This document shows, one piece after another, positions 60,961 through 64,000 of a DNA stretch of 64,000 nucleotides. The first letter of the stretch is position 1. Each line of letters opens with the position of its first letter. The notes under the pieces are model-generated. The model was not told the origin of the DNA. It did no database searches and saw nothing but the letters and a program-made list of their open reading frames with translations. The translations under genes were made by a program, and so were the position numbers. Source of the DNA: Diospyros lotus (taxonomy: Eukaryota; Streptophyta; Magnoliopsida; Ericales; Ebenaceae); contig NC_068347.1 of the NCBI RefSeq assembly GCF_014633365.1, positions 26,452,493 to 26,516,492 on the forward strand, read 5' to 3'.

Positions 60961-63695
60961 GCTTTCTACTCACGGCCACAGGGAATCATCATTCATCATC
61001 TTCCTTCTTCTCCTCCTCCTCCTCCTTGAGGAGACATATTATTTTTTGAATGCCAAAATGTATGTATATGTATGAATAATATATAAAATATATTAATTAA
61101 TGATGATATTGACATGAGATGTAATTCTAGTCTCTAGTCTTTTAGTCTTTAGTTATTGAGTGCACGGGAGGCAACTACCTCGGTCCTCACATTAGTTTTT
61201 CACAATAACGTGCTCTTTGTTATATTATTGATGGGATGTGGTCCTAAACAACACAAAATCAACAACAATAATATATTGAATTAGAATATAGAAAGGCAAC
61301 CATTTTGAAAATGAATATTATTGGATACTTAAGAGTCAATCCCAAGCCAAGACAACAGAATGGCATCCAAGTGTACTGTGTGGATCACATCATTCTTCAT
61401 TGTGTATGTATGGCCTGGCCTCCTCCTCCTCCTCCTCCTCCTCCTCGGGCCAGCCATTATATAAGTGAATTTTCAATTAAGGAAAGGAAAAGATCAAAAG
61501 CCCAGCAGCCTTAAATTCTTTTGACGATGGGGGTGAGGCCAAAATCGTAATCCAACCTGGAAATTACAGCAAAATATCTATTTTATTATTTATTATTGTT
61601 GCTGCTCTCTCTTTCACCAATTCACCTTTAACAAAAAAAGAAAAAAATACAAAGAAGAACATTTTGATTTTAAGAGTATTTGCAGAATGAGATTATGATA
61701 TCTCTCACTGTACGTAATTGTAAGCTAAGTGCAGCGCCTACAATTAGGTGTTTACTTTTGTCATTGGTTTAATTTGATTATTATTATTATTATTATGATA
61801 TATTAATTTAAATGTATAATTGATTGATTGATTGATTATACCTAGGAAGTATAGACAACGGTGGCCTAGATCAGAGAGCACCACTACACACTCCACCGTC
61901 TCAAAATTCAAAATGTTCCGGCACGGGGCGCCGGACTTTTGGGGGGCGGAGGAGGAGGGGGCTCTGCAGCTTCAGCTTCGCGTGCCCGTATGTAATAAAA
62001 TTTATTGGACCTTTTTACCCTCCATGTGTGTGTGTGTCTGTGTGCGTGTGTCTATATATATATATATATATAAAAGTGGGTCACTGTTATTAATATTATT
62101 ATTTTTGTCAATATTTGTGAGTGAGTTGGGGTTGGGGTTGGGGTTGGGGGTTCAATTTGTCAGCAAGGAAGCAAGCAAGCAAGCACTGGTACTTACTACA
62201 CACCCACGAGCGCATCCTATTCCTTTCCTTTCCTTTCCTTCTCCCTTAGATTCGCATTTTTGGCAACAAATAAACAAGCACCCAAACAAAAAAGAAAACC
62301 AAAATCTTGTCCTTTTCTCGCTTCTCTCCTGTGCTTCGTCAAAAGCCTACCAAAAAAATATTTATGACCCACCACCACCACCACCACCACCACCGGTCCA
62401 CCACCACCACCACCACCTTCAACATTATTTCAAATCAATCCCTTTTTTATCTTTGCTGTTCAGTCCCCACAACCCCCCCCTTTTTTTTATAATATCGATT
62501 CAAAAAAGAGCTATTTTCACTTAAACTTATATATCATATAAACAGGATGAAAAAACTATCTTTATCGATAATACAGAAAAGGCTTTGACGTATTGCTTAT
62601 ATTTTTGGACTTATATAGAGAGTATATCATGATGGTTAATAAAGAACCCCACCCCGCCGGATTCCACGCAAAGAAAGGAGGGTTGATTTTGGACCCCCCC
62701 CCCCCCCCTGTTTTCTTTATTGCTTGCTTGCTTTCTTTCTTCTTCAATGGGAAATAAACTCCAAGCAATTGCAACTGCAATTGCATGGCAAAAGCTCTCT
62801 CACACACGAACACTCTGTATGGGCCCACCCCCCCCCCCCCCCCCCCCCTTTTTGACCCGCGACTAATACACTCCCTTCATTAAAGTATTATTAAATTAAT
62901 ATATTGTAATAATAACAATTAACTTATTTTCCCAGTAACTTCTTCTTCTAATAATATCTTCCCCCCCCCTCTCTCTCGTGAGCCCTTGGTGAAATTGAAA
63001 TCACCCTTTCATATCCTCTCCTCTTTACTTTTAAAATATAAACATATAATTGAATTTGGGAGGCAGGGTTTGAGGGTTTAGTATTTTTTGCCTATTTATT
63101 GTACAGGGTGGGTTGGTTGGTTGGTTGGTTGGTTGGGGATTGGTTGGCTTGAAATAGACGTTTTGAATGTTTCTTTAATTTCTTCTTCTAAGTTGTAACA
63201 CAGCCACTCTATTTTTCTTGCACCATACTCCATGGAAATTGAGGGCAAATTTGACATAACTTTCACCCCCCTCCCCCTTTTAGGAAATTATATTTACTTT
63301 TGCTTTTGCAAAAATACTTTAGGTTTTATTGTTTGTTTTCGTTTTTTAAATTTTTATTTTCTTCTTTCTCTTTTTATCAGCGGACCAATCCTTTATAACC
63401 TACAAAAGAACAAAAGAAAAAGAGTGCACATTTGACCATATAATGGAAAGTCGAAAAAGTATTGCTTTTTTTTTTTTTTTGATAAAATGTTTGTATAGTT
63501 TTTAGCTAAAATAAAAGAAATATTTTTACTATCAATAGAAGTTGATTTTATTTTATTTTATTTTTAGTGAGAGAGAAGTAGAAATAAAAGTTTGTATATG
63601 AAATAAATCGAAATATTTTCAAACAAAATTACACTCACATTTTAAATTATAGATATCACATAGTTAAACAAAATTCTCTCCACTAATCACATTAA
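60961..63695. other. Low-complexity intergenic region
   Basis: No gene is supported. It is dense in simple repeats: (CTC)n at about 61419-61446, (AT)n near 62054-62071, (GGGGTT)n at about 62126-62150, (CTTTC)n near 62221-62240, (CAC)n at about 62369-62417, C runs at 62694-62708 and 62828-62848, and (GGTT)n at about 63113-63135. A 230-codon frame at 61832-62524 runs straight through these repeats and is rejected. Confidence 0.65.
62828..62848. repeat. 21-base C homopolymer
   Basis: Uninterrupted C tract following GGGCCCA. A second tract of 15 C lies 120 bases upstream. Confidence 0.9.
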
Positions 63696-63919
63696 GAGTC
63701 CGTTTGATTGCACACATTTATCATGAAAAATATATAATTATTATACATTTTCTATGGAAAACAATCAAGCACTCTTAACTTTTCTATGAAAAAATATGTA
63801 TGGTACAAGTATTTAAATCTTATTTCCATAAAATTCATTTTTCAAGGGGTGGGGTAATTTTTGTTTTCTAAACAATATTACCTAGAATTAAATTCTAGGT
63901 AATGCAATCAAACACACCT
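63696..63919. mobile_element. MITE, same family as the copy at 21191-21428
   Basis: Flanked by TAA at 63693-63695 and TAA at 63920-63922. The ends GAGTCCGTTTGATTGCA and TGCAATCAAACACACCT are inverted. The interior is the reverse complement of the 21191-21428 copy with moderate divergence. An internal palindrome, CCTAGAATTAAATTCTAGG, lies at about 63881-63899. Confidence 0.7.
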
Positions 63920-64000
63920 TAATATTTTTATCAATCAAAACTTTTATGTTGCTCACGTCAGACAACATAAGATTTGTCCGATATAGACAAATTCAAAAAA

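Noticed and set aside
61832..62524. 230-codon open frame on the plus strand
   Set aside because: It runs straight through GT, AT, CAC and CTTTC repeats, has no ATG-led conserved start and no domain. The length comes from simple repeats lacking stops.
1..64000. CRISPR arrays, operons, tRNA and rRNA genes
   Set aside because: No regularly spaced identical repeats, no rRNA-like stretches and no tRNA cloverleaf were recognised. The window is plant nuclear DNA.

Overview
The window is nuclear DNA from a flowering plant, most likely a eudicot. Genes are split by GT-AG introns and separated by AT-rich, repeat-filled spacers. The recognisable proteins are plant families: a CLC-f chloride channel, a group I WRKY factor and a BRI1-like receptor kinase. 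The species cannot be told from the sequence. Five protein-coding genes are supported. Their exon joins were built by hand from splice sites and reading phase, and every internal exon join keeps frame.

Layout. 1-1263 (minus): 5' part of an uncharacterised plant gene that runs off the window, with its leader and TATA box up to about 2550. 2.6-16.9 kb: no intact gene, but small inverted-repeat elements, two decayed LINE fragments and a CT-rich minisatellite. 17038-19878 (minus): a 733-aa Arg/Gly-rich, Ser/Glu-rich protein of unknown function with a separate 5' leader exon. 21-28 kb: transposon-rich spacer with a Mutator-like element that has a 9-bp target duplication, MITEs, a gypsy-type LTR remnant and a 795-bp foldback ending about 80 bp before the next promoter. 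28603-43465 (plus): CLC-f in nine coding exons over 15 kb; introns 1 and 2 hold two solo LTRs (330 bp and 2151 bp), each with a perfect 5-bp target duplication. 44677-49108 (minus): WRKY2-type factor, convergent with CLC-f. 50.3-56.7 kb: spacer with a 768-bp non-autonomous hAT element packed with CCGGTT repeats. 56773-60405 (minus): intronless BRL1/BRL3-type brassinosteroid receptor kinase. 61-64 kb: low-complexity spacer and a MITE.

The genes do not form a pathway cluster; this is an ordinary plant gene neighbourhood. I found no undescribed multi-gene system. The most useful observations are the mobile elements that can be delimited to the base, the two conserved genes of unknown function, the residue pattern in CLC-f, and several possible leader uORFs.
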